A program made the translations under genes and the position numbers. The notes under the pieces were generated by a model that saw nothing but the letters and a program-made list of their open reading frames with translations, was not told where the DNA came from and made no database searches. A DNA stretch of 53,929 nucleotides from UBA11889 sp002313255. GTDB lineage: Bacteria > Pseudomonadota > Gammaproteobacteria > Pseudomonadales > Azotimanducaceae. The stretch covers positions 1-53,929 of the forward strand of contig CAJWQX010000014.1 in the NCBI GenBank assembly GCA_913045265.1, read 5' to 3'. How positions within the stretch are numbered: position 1 is the stretch's first letter; every line of letters begins with the position of its first letter. Below are positions 42,605 to 51,659 of this stretch, one piece after another.

Positions 42605-43891
42605 ATGAATCTAGCATCCACCAACAACCCACCCGCGCCGCTACGTTACCTGACATCACTCGCGGAGCGACGCATGGTGACCCGGTACCGGGCGCACCAA
42701 AATACAATCCGAGCATCTGCCAAGTCCCCGTTTCGCTTGGACTACTTCCATCAAGTGGACGACCCCCACAGCTATCTAGTCGCCCTTGCCTTGAGACAGA
42801 TCGAGACAGCATATCCCGTCGACATCCAGAGTCACGTGGTGTCGCCACCCGACAGGATGAACGCACCGGAACCAGACTTGCTCCGCGAATACGCGCTACG
42901 CGATACCGGACAAATCGCACCACATTACGGCCTGATTATGGATACCCGAGAAGCATCGACTACCGACATTGAACAATGCGAAGTCGAACTCTCCTCAGTC
43001 CCGCAAGACCAGTTTTTCGATAAGGCCGCGTCGTTCGGTGCGCTGCTAGAAACCCCCAAGACGGGGGCTGCAACTCGCACAACGTCCCCGCCAACACGAG
43101 AAGGTAACAAGCTACGACGACGGCTCGGTCACTTTTCATCGGCCACCGTGTGTTTTGAGGGTAATTGGTACTGGGGCCTCGATCGTTTGTATCTACTCGA
43201 GTCATTGCTCTGCGAGCTCTGTGATCGGCCCAGCGACCACCTACTCTTTCCTCGACCAAAGGAAAGCGGTCCGGAAGATGCGTCAAAACTCTCCCTTGAA
43301 ATATTTCCCTCGCTTCGGAGTCCCTACACGGCCATTGGCTTTGATCGCGCCATAGCCTTGGCGAAATCAACCGGCGTCCAACTGCAGATCCGACCGGTCT
43401 TACCTATGGTGATGCGCGGTGTACCCGCCACCATGGCCAAGGGTCGCTACATTATGACCGACACCGCACGAGAGGCCGACGCATACGGTATACCGTTCGG
43501 CGATCTTTACGATCCCATCGGCGCTCCCGTACGACGCGCCTACTCGCTTTATCCCTGGGCTCGATCGATGAACCGAGAAATTGAGTTCCTATCGTCGTTT
43601 CTGGTCAACGCCTTCAGTCGCGGGGTAAACGCTGCGAACAATCATGGCTTAAGGCAAATCGTTGAATTCGCAGGCTTGTCGTGGTCCGAAGGAAAAAAAC
43701 ACCTGGATACAAATCAATGGGTCGCTGAGATCGAAGAAAACCAGCGCGTGCTCGTCGACGAACTGGGACTATGGGGCGTCCCAAGTTTTCGTTTACGCGA
43801 CGCCGAAGGACGTACTTTTTGTACTTGGGGTCAGGATCGCATCTGGTTGGTCGCTGCCGAAATGAAACGTCTTATGGGTCAGTACGCCTAG
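42605..43891 (+). CDS. Double DsbA-fold protein related to 2-hydroxychromene-2-carboxylate isomerase
   Basis: 428 residues with two DsbA-like thioredoxin folds in tandem. The first begins near FRLDYFHQVDDPHSYLVALA (43-62). The second begins near LSLEIFPSLRSPYTAIGFDR (about 230-249) and includes a helical insertion and the cis-Pro strand WGVPSFRLRD. Neither has the CxxC redox pair; the matching positions read DDPHS and RSPYT, as in glutathione-dependent HCCA isomerases of the kappa GST group. A role in isomerising or conjugating a catabolic intermediate is likelier than disulfide exchange. It is divergent from the crotonase gene. Confidence 0.8.
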   Translation: MNLASTNNPPAPLRYLTSLAERRMVTRYRAHQNTIRASAKSPFRLDYFHQVDDPHSYLVALALRQIETAYPVDIQSHVVSPPDRMNAPEPDLLREYALRDTGQIAPHYGLIMDTREASTTDIEQCEVELSSVPQDQFFDKAASFGALLETPKTGAATRTTSPPTREGNKLRRRLGHFSSATVCFEGNWYWGLDRLYLLESLLCELCDRPSDHLLFPRPKESGPEDASKLSLEIFPSLRSPYTAIGFDRAIALAKSTGVQLQIRPVLPMVMRGVPATMAKGRYIMTDTAREADAYGIPFGDLYDPIGAPVRRAYSLYPWARSMNREIEFLSSFLVNAFSRGVNAANNHGLRQIVEFAGLSWSEGKKHLDTNQWVAEIEENQRVLVDELGLWGVPSFRLRDAEGRTFCTWGQDRIWLVAAEMKRLMGQYA

Positions 43892-43913
43892 TCGTTAAGA
43901 CGAATTCCGTCGG

Positions 43914-44999
43914 CTAGGCAAGGGCTCGTTGGTTCGCATCCCTTTCCGCCACCATTGTTCGAATCGCCGGAATCAGCTCGCGTCCGTACGCCACCGTATC
44001 ATGGAAGGGATCGAATCCACGGATGAGCACCCCGCGAACACCCAGGTCGTAATACCTCACAATGGCTTCAGCAACTTGATCGGGCGTACCGACCAGCGCC
44101 GTCGAATTGCCACTACCACCCGAAGCAGCCGCAATCGGCACCCAGAGGCGTTCATCCTGAACTTCGCCACCATCAATTAAATTCACCAGGCGACGGGCCG
44201 TCTCGGCTTCAGGGATGCGCGACGACAATTGACGTGATTCCTGCTCCACTCCGGCCAGAATTTTCCGGGCCTTTTCCCACGCTGCTTCCTCCGTATCAGC
44301 AATAATCGGACGAAACGAAACATTGAATTCGAGGCTCCGCTGATAGGTCTCAGCAACCCCCCCAATACGTTCCATGAGTGCCGCGATCTCCGCACGTGGC
44401 TCGCCAAATAACGCATACATATCGCAGTGGCGCGCGCCCACAGGAATCGCCGCATCCGAAATCCCACCAAACCACAGCGGGACGTGGGGTTCTTGCCAGC
44501 AGGTAACCTCGGACGAAACGCGCTCCGCCTGATAAAACCGTCCGTCAAAGTCAAAGGGTTCTTCAGTGGTCCAAACACGCCGCATCAATTCTAGATATTC
44601 ATCCGTGCGCGCATAACGTTCATCGTGCTCAAGAAAATCACCGTCTCGTCTTTGTTCAAAATCCATGCCGCCGGTAATGATGTGTAGCCATACGCGTCCC
44701 TTTATCAGTTGATCAAGGGTGGCGACTCGGCGAGCCGCTTGGGTCGGGTTCACGAAACCCGGACGATGCGCCACCAGGAACCGAATGCGGTCGGTGGCTT
44801 GGGCAGCATGCATCGCAACAAGAAATCCGTCCGCCGACGCAGACGTGTGCCCTACGAGGACCGCGTCAAAGCCGGCGTCTTCATGCGCCTTGGTGAATTC
44901 GACGACGTACTCAGGATCGACGCCGCCACCAATGATGTGGACCGTGGAATCTGATCGCGGCCGCTCAACGCCGATCATTCCAAGCACGTTCATGGGCAT
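43914..44999 (-). CDS. LLM-class monooxygenase, alkanesulfonate monooxygenase (SsuD)-like
   Basis: 361 residues close in pattern to SsuD. It has GFDAVLVGHTSASADGFLVA near 45-64, LVAHRPGFVNPTQAARRVAT near 77-96, VWLHIITGGMDFEQRRDGDF, PHVPLWFGGISDAAIPVGAR, and a C-terminal LVGTPDQVAEAIVRYYDLG. SsuD enzymes use FMNH2 and O2 to release sulfite from alkanesulfonates. No ssuE, ssuABC or other sulfur genes adjoin it, so the substrate could be another small molecule. It is the third LLM enzyme of the window and converges on the double DsbA-fold gene. Confidence 0.88.
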   Translation of the reverse strand: MPMNVLGMIGVERPRSDSTVHIIGGGVDPEYVVEFTKAHEDAGFDAVLVGHTSASADGFLVAMHAAQATDRIRFLVAHRPGFVNPTQAARRVATLDQLIKGRVWLHIITGGMDFEQRRDGDFLEHDERYARTDEYLELMRRVWTTEEPFDFDGRFYQAERVSSEVTCWQEPHVPLWFGGISDAAIPVGARHCDMYALFGEPRAEIAALMERIGGVAETYQRSLEFNVSFRPIIADTEEAAWEKARKILAGVEQESRQLSSRIPEAETARRLVNLIDGGEVQDERLWVPIAAASGGSGNSTALVGTPDQVAEAIVRYYDLGVRGVLIRGFDPFHDTVAYGRELIPAIRTMVAERDANQRALA

Positions 45000-45042
45000 G
45001 GCAAGTTCTCTAATTTACCCATCTAGTCAACCGACGCCCTGA

Positions 45043-45990
45043 TCATCGAATCGCAACCGGGTTGATGATCATTTGCACTGCACCCCGGACCTTCGCCTGA
45101 CCTAAAACAAACATAAATTCAAACACGCCGTCGCGAACCAGCGGACCGGTATTCATCGTCTCCAAGATGTAAATGCCGTGTTCCTTTAGCAAAATGATGT
45201 GTCCATAAAAAGGACGAGACTCGTGCTGCGGCGGTACCACATCCACGCCCCACGTATCGGCACCCACCGCGAGGACGTCCAGATCGGCCATGTAGCGAGC
45301 CACTTCTTCCGACTGCCCGGGTTCGACCGATCCCCAGACGTCGGGTTCCGATTTCAATTTGGCATCTGTCCAACCCGTGTGGAAGAGCACCACATCGCCG
45401 CGTCGTAGCGGTGTGCCCTGACGCTTCGCTACCGCTTTGACATCATCCACACCGAAGTATTGACCAGCCTCCATCGAGGCAACGCCAAAGTGTCCGGCCA
45501 TATCGAGCACCACACCGCGCGCAACGAGCGGCGGAATTTTTTCGATACCCATTTTCGTAAGACCCGTGATGGGGGCGAAGTCCTTGAGGTGATTGCAATT
45601 GTAGTAATATCCATCGTCGGTCCCGAGGTGCCCTAAACCGTCAATCTGCGATCCAATACCAAACCAACCTTGAAACACATCGTCGTTGTAACTGGCTCCA
45701 GGGATGGGAACCTGTCCTCCTTGCTGGTTGGGCTGCACCACCTGTAACGACAACGAACGGGGCGGGAACGCGGGCGTCGTCGAATCGATCGTGATACCGA
45801 GACTGTAGGTACGCCCCGTCGTCACCAATTTTGAGGCCTGCGCCACACTCGCTGGCGTAATCAAGTTGGCACTTCCGATTTCGTCGTCCGCGCCCCAGCG
45901 AGACGGCTCGCACTGTTCGTGTGCATCGGCGACCGCGACTTGGCCGACGACAAGCACCAGCACAGAAAAGACCGTGTTATATCGATTCAT
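45043..45990 (-). CDS. Secreted cyclase-family (kynurenine formamidase-like) hydrolase
   Basis: 315 residues from ATG 45990, with GGGGA upstream; TTG at 46002 would add four residues. It has a Sec signal peptide (MNRYNTVFSVLVLVVGQVAV, cleavage near ADA). The cyclase fold follows: RWGADDEIGSANLITP near 35-50, the metal-site segment IGSQIDGLGHLG (Asp and His, in place of the HxGTHxD form), and a late VGADTWGVDVVPP. Family members hydrolyse amides or lactones with Mn or Zn. Export to the periplasm is less usual than cytoplasmic forms. It is divergent from the Tat-exported aldo/keto reductase. Confidence 0.87.
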   Translation of the reverse strand: MNRYNTVFSVLVLVVGQVAVADAHEQCEPSRWGADDEIGSANLITPASVAQASKLVTTGRTYSLGITIDSTTPAFPPRSLSLQVVQPNQQGGQVPIPGASYNDDVFQGWFGIGSQIDGLGHLGTDDGYYYNCNHLKDFAPITGLTKMGIEKIPPLVARGVVLDMAGHFGVASMEAGQYFGVDDVKAVAKRQGTPLRRGDVVLFHTGWTDAKLKSEPDVWGSVEPGQSEEVARYMADLDVLAVGADTWGVDVVPPQHESRPFYGHIILLKEHGIYILETMNTGPLVRDGVFEFMFVLGQAKVRGAVQMIINPVAIR

Positions 45991-46163
45991 CGTGTTCCCC
46001 AAAGTGACGTTCGATCAACTTTAACCTACTCAAGACCTTAGATTCACGACGCGACGGAGGCAACGTCGACGGCACAAGACTTATGGGTCGATTTCTCATA
46101 ACTCGACGACAAATCGACCCAAGAGTACGCTTAGCGCATCGCAAACCAATCGGGTGAACGCGG

Positions 46164-47390
46164 ATGAGTGAGTCTAAGCAACCGAATCGAAGAGAATTTC
46201 TTCGATGGACCGCCCTAACCGGAGCGGCCACGAGTCTTGCAACCCACGCATCGAGCACGCCTCCCAACAAAGGTCCCAACGAAATACAAAGCTACCGCAG
46301 GCTGGGACGTACCAACCTTCAAATTTCTGATATCTCTTTTGGCTCGGCCGCATTGAGACCCGGTCAAGAAGACGTCGTGCGCCACGCACTTGATCGTGGC
46401 ATCAATTACTTCGACTCTGCCTACGGCTACACCCGTGGCGCAGCGGAACAGGTACTCGGCAACGTCTTTCAAGGGATGCGCGACAAAGTGGTACTGGTCT
46501 CTAAAGTCGAAGGCAAAGCAGATTGGTCAAAACAGCAAATGATGTCCCACCTCGACGAATCGTTGACCCGGCTAAAAACGGATTACGTCGACGTCTACAT
46601 GGCGCATGCGGTGAACGACATCAACCGCTTAAAGAGCCCAGAGTGGCACGAGTTTGCTGAACTCGCGAAGAAACAAGGAAAGATCCGTTTTGTCGGCATG
46701 TCTGGCCACGCCGGTTATTTAGTGAATTGCCTTGATTACGCTCTCGACCAGGACATGGTCGACGTGATTTTAGTTGCGTATAACTTCAACCAGGACCCCG
46801 AATTCCTTTCCAGACTCACACGCTCCGTCAACTGGATCGCCAAACAACCCGATTTGCCACGGGTCTTAAAAAAGGCAAAGGAGCTCGATGTAGGCACCGT
46901 GGTCATGAAGACGCTTCACGGGGCACGGCTGAACGATATGCGACCCTATGAAACCCAAGGCACGACCTTTGCTCAGGCAGCCTTTCGTTGGGTTTTATCG
47001 AATGCCGACGTTGACGCCTTGGTCATCACCATGCGCGATCGGGAACGAATCGACGAGTACTTAGGCGCGTCGGGGTCGCACGAACTCGCATTCGGCGATC
47101 TGGAGCTTCTTCAACGCTATGCCAAATTAAATGGCTCCAGTTATTGTCGTCACGCCTGCAACGATTGCAGCGGGGCATGCCCGTTCGGTGTCGACATCGC
47201 CGACGTGTTACGAACGCGCATGTACGCAACCGACTATCAAGACGTCGAACTGGCACGAGACGAATACGCCAAAATCGAGACCAACGCTTCCGCGTGCCTC
47301 AATTGTTCCGGCGAACCCTGTCGAAATGCTTGCTCCCATGGCATCAAAATCGATGAGTTTTGCGCACCAACCCACCGGATGCTCGCCTAG
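46164..47390 (+). CDS. Tat-exported aldo/keto reductase with two ferredoxin-like cysteine clusters
   Basis: A 408-residue protein. The N-terminal twin-arginine signal (NRREFLRWTALTGAATSL, residues 8-25) predicts folded export. The AKR barrel follows, with the Asp-x-x-Tyr site (FDSAYGYTRG), the Lys in LVSKVEGKAD and the His in VYMAHAVND. The C-terminus has two cysteine sets, Cys328/332/335/339 (CRHACNDCSGACP) and Cys378/381/386/390 (CLNCSGEPCRNAC), typical of [4Fe-4S] binding. The Fe-S clusters suggest electron exchange rather than simple NADPH use. Its stop overlaps the larC start by one base. Confidence 0.9.
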   Translation: MSESKQPNRREFLRWTALTGAATSLATHASSTPPNKGPNEIQSYRRLGRTNLQISDISFGSAALRPGQEDVVRHALDRGINYFDSAYGYTRGAAEQVLGNVFQGMRDKVVLVSKVEGKADWSKQQMMSHLDESLTRLKTDYVDVYMAHAVNDINRLKSPEWHEFAELAKKQGKIRFVGMSGHAGYLVNCLDYALDQDMVDVILVAYNFNQDPEFLSRLTRSVNWIAKQPDLPRVLKKAKELDVGTVVMKTLHGARLNDMRPYETQGTTFAQAAFRWVLSNADVDALVITMRDRERIDEYLGASGSHELAFGDLELLQRYAKLNGSSYCRHACNDCSGACPFGVDIADVLRTRMYATDYQDVELARDEYAKIETNASACLNCSGEPCRNACSHGIKIDEFCAPTHRMLA

Positions 47391-48574
47391 TGGCGCGGGG
47401 CCTCTTGTACGAGTGCTTCAGCGGAATATCCGGGGACATGCATATTGGCGCTCTTATCGATATCGGCGTACCGCACGAGTATTTGTGCCAAGAACTAGAT
47501 CGGCTCGAACTCGGTAGTGAATTTCGATTAACGGCCGAACGTGCAAACAAAATGGGCATCACGGGGACCCACGCCAGCGTGGTTGTCGACACCACCAACG
47601 AACCCGAACACCGTCACCTTCCAAAGATCTTGGGTATGATCGATGCCGCCAATTATTCCGCTCGCGTAACCGAGCTCGCGACGGACATTTTTACGAACAT
47701 CGCGGTCGCTGAAGGTGCCATCCACGGTATTGAGCCGAACGAAGTTCACTTTCATGAAGTCGGTGCAACCGACTCCATCGTCGACATCGTCTCGGCGGCA
47801 ATCGGCATCGACTACTTGGATCCGAGCCTCGTGTATTGCGGCGTCGTCGAACTCGGCAGCGGTACCGTCCGCTGTGCGCACGGCGTGATGCCGGTCCCCG
47901 CGCCCGCCACCGCTGAAATCCTAAAAGGCGTTCCGACCAGTCGCGGCAGAGTATCGTCTGAAGCCACCACACCCACAGGCGCCGCGATCTTGAAGACCGT
48001 GGTCGATGATTTCGAAACACCCGCGACATTCTCGACCACCGATATAGGCTACGGTATCGGCGTTAAGGACTTCGAAGTACCCAACGTCCTTCGTTTGAGC
48101 CTAGGCGAGGTCGAATCGACGCTGGAAAACGAAATCAATCTCGAGATCGAGTGCAACATCGACGACATGAACCCGGAAGCGTATCAACCACTGATGGACG
48201 CGCTGTTCTTGGCGGGCGCAAAGGACGTCTTCTTCACGCCAATGATTATGAAGAAATCGAGGCCCGGCACCCGGGTATCCGTCCTTATCGCCCCCGCCGA
48301 CAAAGACGCGATCATAAGCCAGTTGTTCGCAGGATCGACGACGCTGGGCGTGCGGATTCATCCCGTCACCAAACACATGCTACCGCGCGAAGAACGCATC
48401 CTCGAAACCAGTCTTGGATCTGTGCGAGTCAAAATTTCGCGCATGCCGGACGGTAGTATGCGTTGGAAATCGGAACACGATGACATCCAAACCTTGGCGA
48501 CAACGCATAAACAGGATTACCTCACGACTAAGCGACGCGTCGACGCCGACATTGAAAAACAGCTCTCGCCATGA
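47390..48574 (+). CDS. larC: Nickel-pincer cofactor insertion protein LarC
   Basis: 394 residues from GTG 47390, whose G is the last base of the preceding TAG. It has LYECFSGISGDMHIGALIDI at the N-terminus, HFHEVGATDSIVDIV near 124-138, and the LarC2 part with ECNIDDMNPEAYQPLMDALF. It inserts nickel into pyridinium-3,5-bisthiocarboxylate mononucleotide using CTP. Here LarC1 and LarC2 are one continuous frame, unlike Lactiplantibacillus plantarum, where a programmed frameshift joins them. An upstream in-frame start at 47360 lies inside the reductase gene and is less likely. Confidence 0.93.
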   Translation: MARGLLYECFSGISGDMHIGALIDIGVPHEYLCQELDRLELGSEFRLTAERANKMGITGTHASVVVDTTNEPEHRHLPKILGMIDAANYSARVTELATDIFTNIAVAEGAIHGIEPNEVHFHEVGATDSIVDIVSAAIGIDYLDPSLVYCGVVELGSGTVRCAHGVMPVPAPATAEILKGVPTSRGRVSSEATTPTGAAILKTVVDDFETPATFSTTDIGYGIGVKDFEVPNVLRLSLGEVESTLENEINLEIECNIDDMNPEAYQPLMDALFLAGAKDVFFTPMIMKKSRPGTRVSVLIAPADKDAIISQLFAGSTTLGVRIHPVTKHMLPREERILETSLGSVRVKISRMPDGSMRWKSEHDDIQTLATTHKQDYLTTKRRVDADIEKQLSP

Positions 48575-49311
48575 GTGAACTCAAAGAGCTTCTAGCCGCG
48601 TACCGGGATGGCAATACGAGTTTAGAGGAAACCGTCACCGCAATTAACGAGTCATTTTTTCAGGTGGCCTCGGATGCCACAATCGATGTCGATCGTCACC
48701 GACGCACGGGTTCGGCTGAAGTCATTTACGCGGAACGCAAAACGCCCGATCAGGTGGCATCCGCCTTTCAAACCCTCGCCGAAAGCGGAAACAACGTGTT
48801 AGCCACACGCGTCTATCCGGAGGCCTACGAAGCGTTAGCTAAGGTAACCCCCGCCGCTTCGTACAACCAAACCGCACGCATCGCAAGCCTCATCCAAAAC
48901 CAACCGGTAACCCCCGAGACCTCAATTGCGGTAGTAACGGCCGGTACCAGTGATCTCGCAGTTGCGGAAGAAGCAAGCGCGACGGCAGAGTTTTATGGCA
49001 ACGAGGTTCACCGCATTACCGACGTTGGCGTGGCCGGGATTCATCGATTGTTACACCGGGTTGAGGAATTACGCAGCGCACGCGTCATCGTTGTTATCGC
49101 TGGTATGGAGGGGGCGCTGCCCAGTGTGGTCGGAGGACTCGTCGATAAGCCAATCATTGCGGTTCCTACCAGCGTCGGCTACGGTGCGGCATTCGGCGGC
49201 ATTGCGGCACTCCTAGGTATGCTCACAAGTTGTGCCCCCGGAGTCTCCGTCGTCAACATCGATAACGGATTTGGTGCGGGTTATATTGCTAATGTAATCA
49301 ATCGTTTATGA
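48571..49311 (+). CDS. larB: Nickel-pincer cofactor synthesis protein LarB
   Basis: A 246-residue AIR-carboxylase-like enzyme that carboxylates and hydrolyses nicotinic acid adenine dinucleotide in the first step of the pincer pathway. The C-terminal domain is well preserved: IAVVTAGTSDLAVAEEA, VVIAGMEGALPSVVGGLVDK, IAVPTSVGYGAAFGGIAALL and the Cys in LTSCAPGVSVVNIDNGFGAG. ATG overlaps the larC stop (ATGA), so larC-larB-larE is a coupled operon. Confidence 0.95.
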   Translation: MSELKELLAAYRDGNTSLEETVTAINESFFQVASDATIDVDRHRRTGSAEVIYAERKTPDQVASAFQTLAESGNNVLATRVYPEAYEALAKVTPAASYNQTARIASLIQNQPVTPETSIAVVTAGTSDLAVAEEASATAEFYGNEVHRITDVGVAGIHRLLHRVEELRSARVIVVIAGMEGALPSVVGGLVDKPIIAVPTSVGYGAAFGGIAALLGMLTSCAPGVSVVNIDNGFGAGYIANVINRL

Positions 49312-50165
49312 ACGTTAATAACAGTACATCATTAACTAAAGAACTCGCCGATAAACATCGGTCGTTATGCGAAAATATCGGGTCTCTGGGCCGTGTCGTG
49401 GTTGCATTTTCGGGGGGTATCGACAGTTCACTGGTAGCTCATGTTGCCGCTTCGGAACTTGGCGAAAACGCCCTCATTGCGACTTCGGGGTCTGCGAGCC
49501 TCAAGCGCAGCGATCTATCGCTCACACAGCACCTTGCCGACCGGTGGAAGCTCAATCATCGAGTGATAACGACAGACGAACTAAGCAAGACCGAATACAG
49601 AGCTAACCCCACCAACCGCTGTTTTTACTGCAAGACTTCACTCTATGCCGCCCTTCAAGAAATCGCAGAAAAGGAGCGTTACGACTACATCCTGAATGGT
49701 ACCAACACCGACGATCTCGGCGATCATCGTCCGGGCTTGCAGGCTGCCAACGATTTTAATATTCGCTCTCCCCTCGTCGAAACGGGTTTTTGCAAAAGCG
49801 ATATCCGTGCTCTCGCAGAGCACCTTGGGCTTGAAAACGCGCAAAAACCACAGGCAGCCTGCCTCTCGAGCCGTTTCCCTTACGGTTCACACATCACACA
49901 GGAACGTTTAGCGCAGGTCGAAGCGGCGGAAGACGTGCTTGCCGCACTCGGATTTACTCAGTATCGCGTACGCCACCACGACGAGGTGGCGCGTATCGAA
50001 ATTGTTGCTCAGGAAATGCCACGCGCTATCGAAGTTGCCGCTCTCCTCGACGAGCGCGTACGCGCTTGTGGCTACCGTTTCGTCTCGCTCGATCTTGGCG
50101 GCTTCCGATCCGGAGCATTAAACGAAGGCGTTATCCCCACCGTACAGATACACGAACCCGGCTAA
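49308..50165 (+). CDS. larE: Pincer-cofactor sulfur transferase LarE, three-cysteine type
   Basis: A 285-residue PP-loop ATP pyrophosphatase. The ATP site is FSGGIDSS (34-41). Cys105 and Cys108 lie in NRCFYCKTSLY, and Cys185 in ACLSSRFPYG. L. plantarum LarE has only the last cysteine and gives up its sulfur. Forms with all three, as in Thermotoga, bind a [4Fe-4S] cluster and can act catalytically. This protein should be of the cluster-bearing type. It overlaps larB by four bases. No larA gene, the known user of the cofactor, is in the window. Confidence 0.94.
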   Translation: MNVNNSTSLTKELADKHRSLCENIGSLGRVVVAFSGGIDSSLVAHVAASELGENALIATSGSASLKRSDLSLTQHLADRWKLNHRVITTDELSKTEYRANPTNRCFYCKTSLYAALQEIAEKERYDYILNGTNTDDLGDHRPGLQAANDFNIRSPLVETGFCKSDIRALAEHLGLENAQKPQAACLSSRFPYGSHITQERLAQVEAAEDVLAALGFTQYRVRHHDEVARIEIVAQEMPRAIEVAALLDERVRACGYRFVSLDLGGFRSGALNEGVIPTVQIHEPG

Positions 50166-50195
50166 TCTCCTTCCGGTACCTTTGCCGGGCCCGAA

Positions 50196-51659
50196 ATGCA
50201 GCGTGCTATGCTGCAAGGCAACGCCGTATGTCCGACGATCAGCGGCGTCCCCGACGAGTATCGTGACTTGCAAAATCTGCGACGCAAATTTGACGCCGTT
50301 GTAAGGCCCAGCGGCGCCGTGTTCTACGGTTGGTGGATCGTCTTAGGTACCAGCGGTATTCAACTTCTCGCCGGCTCGTTATGGATGCAATCGTACGGCG
50401 CCTACGCTGTCCTCCTGCAAGAGGATTTTGGTTGGAGTAAGACGCTGATCGCTGGCGCTTTCGCTTTGACGCGCGTTGAAAGCGGCGTACTCGGCCCTTT
50501 CCAAGGCTGGCTCTGCGACCGGTTCGGACCCAGAGTAGTGCTCCACACAGGAACGATCATGTTTGGCATTGGCTTTATGCTGTTTAGTCAAATTCAGTCG
50601 GTCCTCGCTTTCTACCTAACCTTCGCATTAATTGCCGTTGGCTCAAGCCTTGGGGGCTTCGCCACCCTCATGGTCTCCATCGTCAACTGGTTTGATCGGC
50701 ACCGCGCCAAAGCCGTCGCGCTGTCGCAAACGGGTTATTCACTCGGTGGGCTCTGCGTTCCAATTGTGGTCTTCGCGCTCGAAGGATTTGGTTGGCGAGC
50801 CACAGCATTTGCGAGCGGCATCATCGTCATTTGCGTTGGTCTACCCCTCGCTCAAATCGTCCGGCACCGACCCGAATCTTATGGGCAAATGCCCGACGGC
50901 GCGCCACCGCCGTCAACCAAGCCGAGCGACGTGGCCATGTCGAGACGTGCCATCGATTTCTCGCCGGCTCAAGCCATTCGAACGCGTGCCTTTTGGCTAA
51001 CGTCGATCGGTCACTCCCTCGCTCTGCTGACGGTCTCGGCGGTCATGGTGCATTTGTTTACCCACCTCACCGTCAATCTCGACTATTCGTTCCGCCAAGC
51101 AGGCTTTGTGGTCGCGCTGATGACTGGATGTCAGATGGCGGGACAACTTCTGGGGGGCTACCTCGGCGACCGTTTTGATAAGCGCCTACTATGCAGCCTC
51201 TGCATGCTCGGACACGCTGGTGGTCTTGCCCTAGTTGCGTACGCGCAGAATCCATTGATGGTCGTTGGATTTGCTTTGCTCCATGGACTTGGATGGGGAA
51301 CCCGAGGACCTTTAATGGTGGCGCTCCGTGCCGATTATTTCGGCGCATCGTCGTTCGGTACGATCATGGGAATTTCATCGCTCATCATCATGATCGGCAT
51401 GTCGAGCGGTGCCATTATCGCAGGAGTCCTCGCAGACATTTTCGGTGATTTTAAAATCGCCTTTACGTTATTCGCCCTTAGTTCGGTTGTCGGGTCCGCG
51501 TGCTTTTTCTTCGCAAAACGGCCAACGCACCCCGATCATGAAACGCCGTACCCGGTCACTAGAGCAAACATCAACGACGAATCTATTCCGACCGATCAGC
51601 TAAAAGCTCAATCCGATCTTCATCCTGGGCAAGGCGGGCGCGACGTAGGTTCAGGGTAA
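50196..51659 (+). CDS. Major facilitator transporter, monocarboxylate/oxalate-type
   Basis: A 487-residue carrier with about twelve membrane segments. FYGWWIVLGTSGIQLLAGSL opens TM1. The MFS A-motif-like loop reads GWLCDRFGPRVVL (TM2-3) and recurs as GGYLGDRFDKRLL in the second half. The pattern matches OxlT/MCT-like anion carriers. It lies 30 bases after larE on the same strand, so it might import the hydroxyacid served by the Lar cofactor; this is an inference. The first 40 residues are poorly supported and the true start may be internal. The 3' end overlaps the MATE gene by 77 bases. Confidence 0.88.
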   Translation: MQRAMLQGNAVCPTISGVPDEYRDLQNLRRKFDAVVRPSGAVFYGWWIVLGTSGIQLLAGSLWMQSYGAYAVLLQEDFGWSKTLIAGAFALTRVESGVLGPFQGWLCDRFGPRVVLHTGTIMFGIGFMLFSQIQSVLAFYLTFALIAVGSSLGGFATLMVSIVNWFDRHRAKAVALSQTGYSLGGLCVPIVVFALEGFGWRATAFASGIIVICVGLPLAQIVRHRPESYGQMPDGAPPPSTKPSDVAMSRRAIDFSPAQAIRTRAFWLTSIGHSLALLTVSAVMVHLFTHLTVNLDYSFRQAGFVVALMTGCQMAGQLLGGYLGDRFDKRLLCSLCMLGHAGGLALVAYAQNPLMVVGFALLHGLGWGTRGPLMVALRADYFGASSFGTIMGISSLIIMIGMSSGAIIAGVLADIFGDFKIAFTLFALSSVVGSACFFFAKRPTHPDHETPYPVTRANINDESIPTDQLKAQSDLHPGQGGRDVGSG

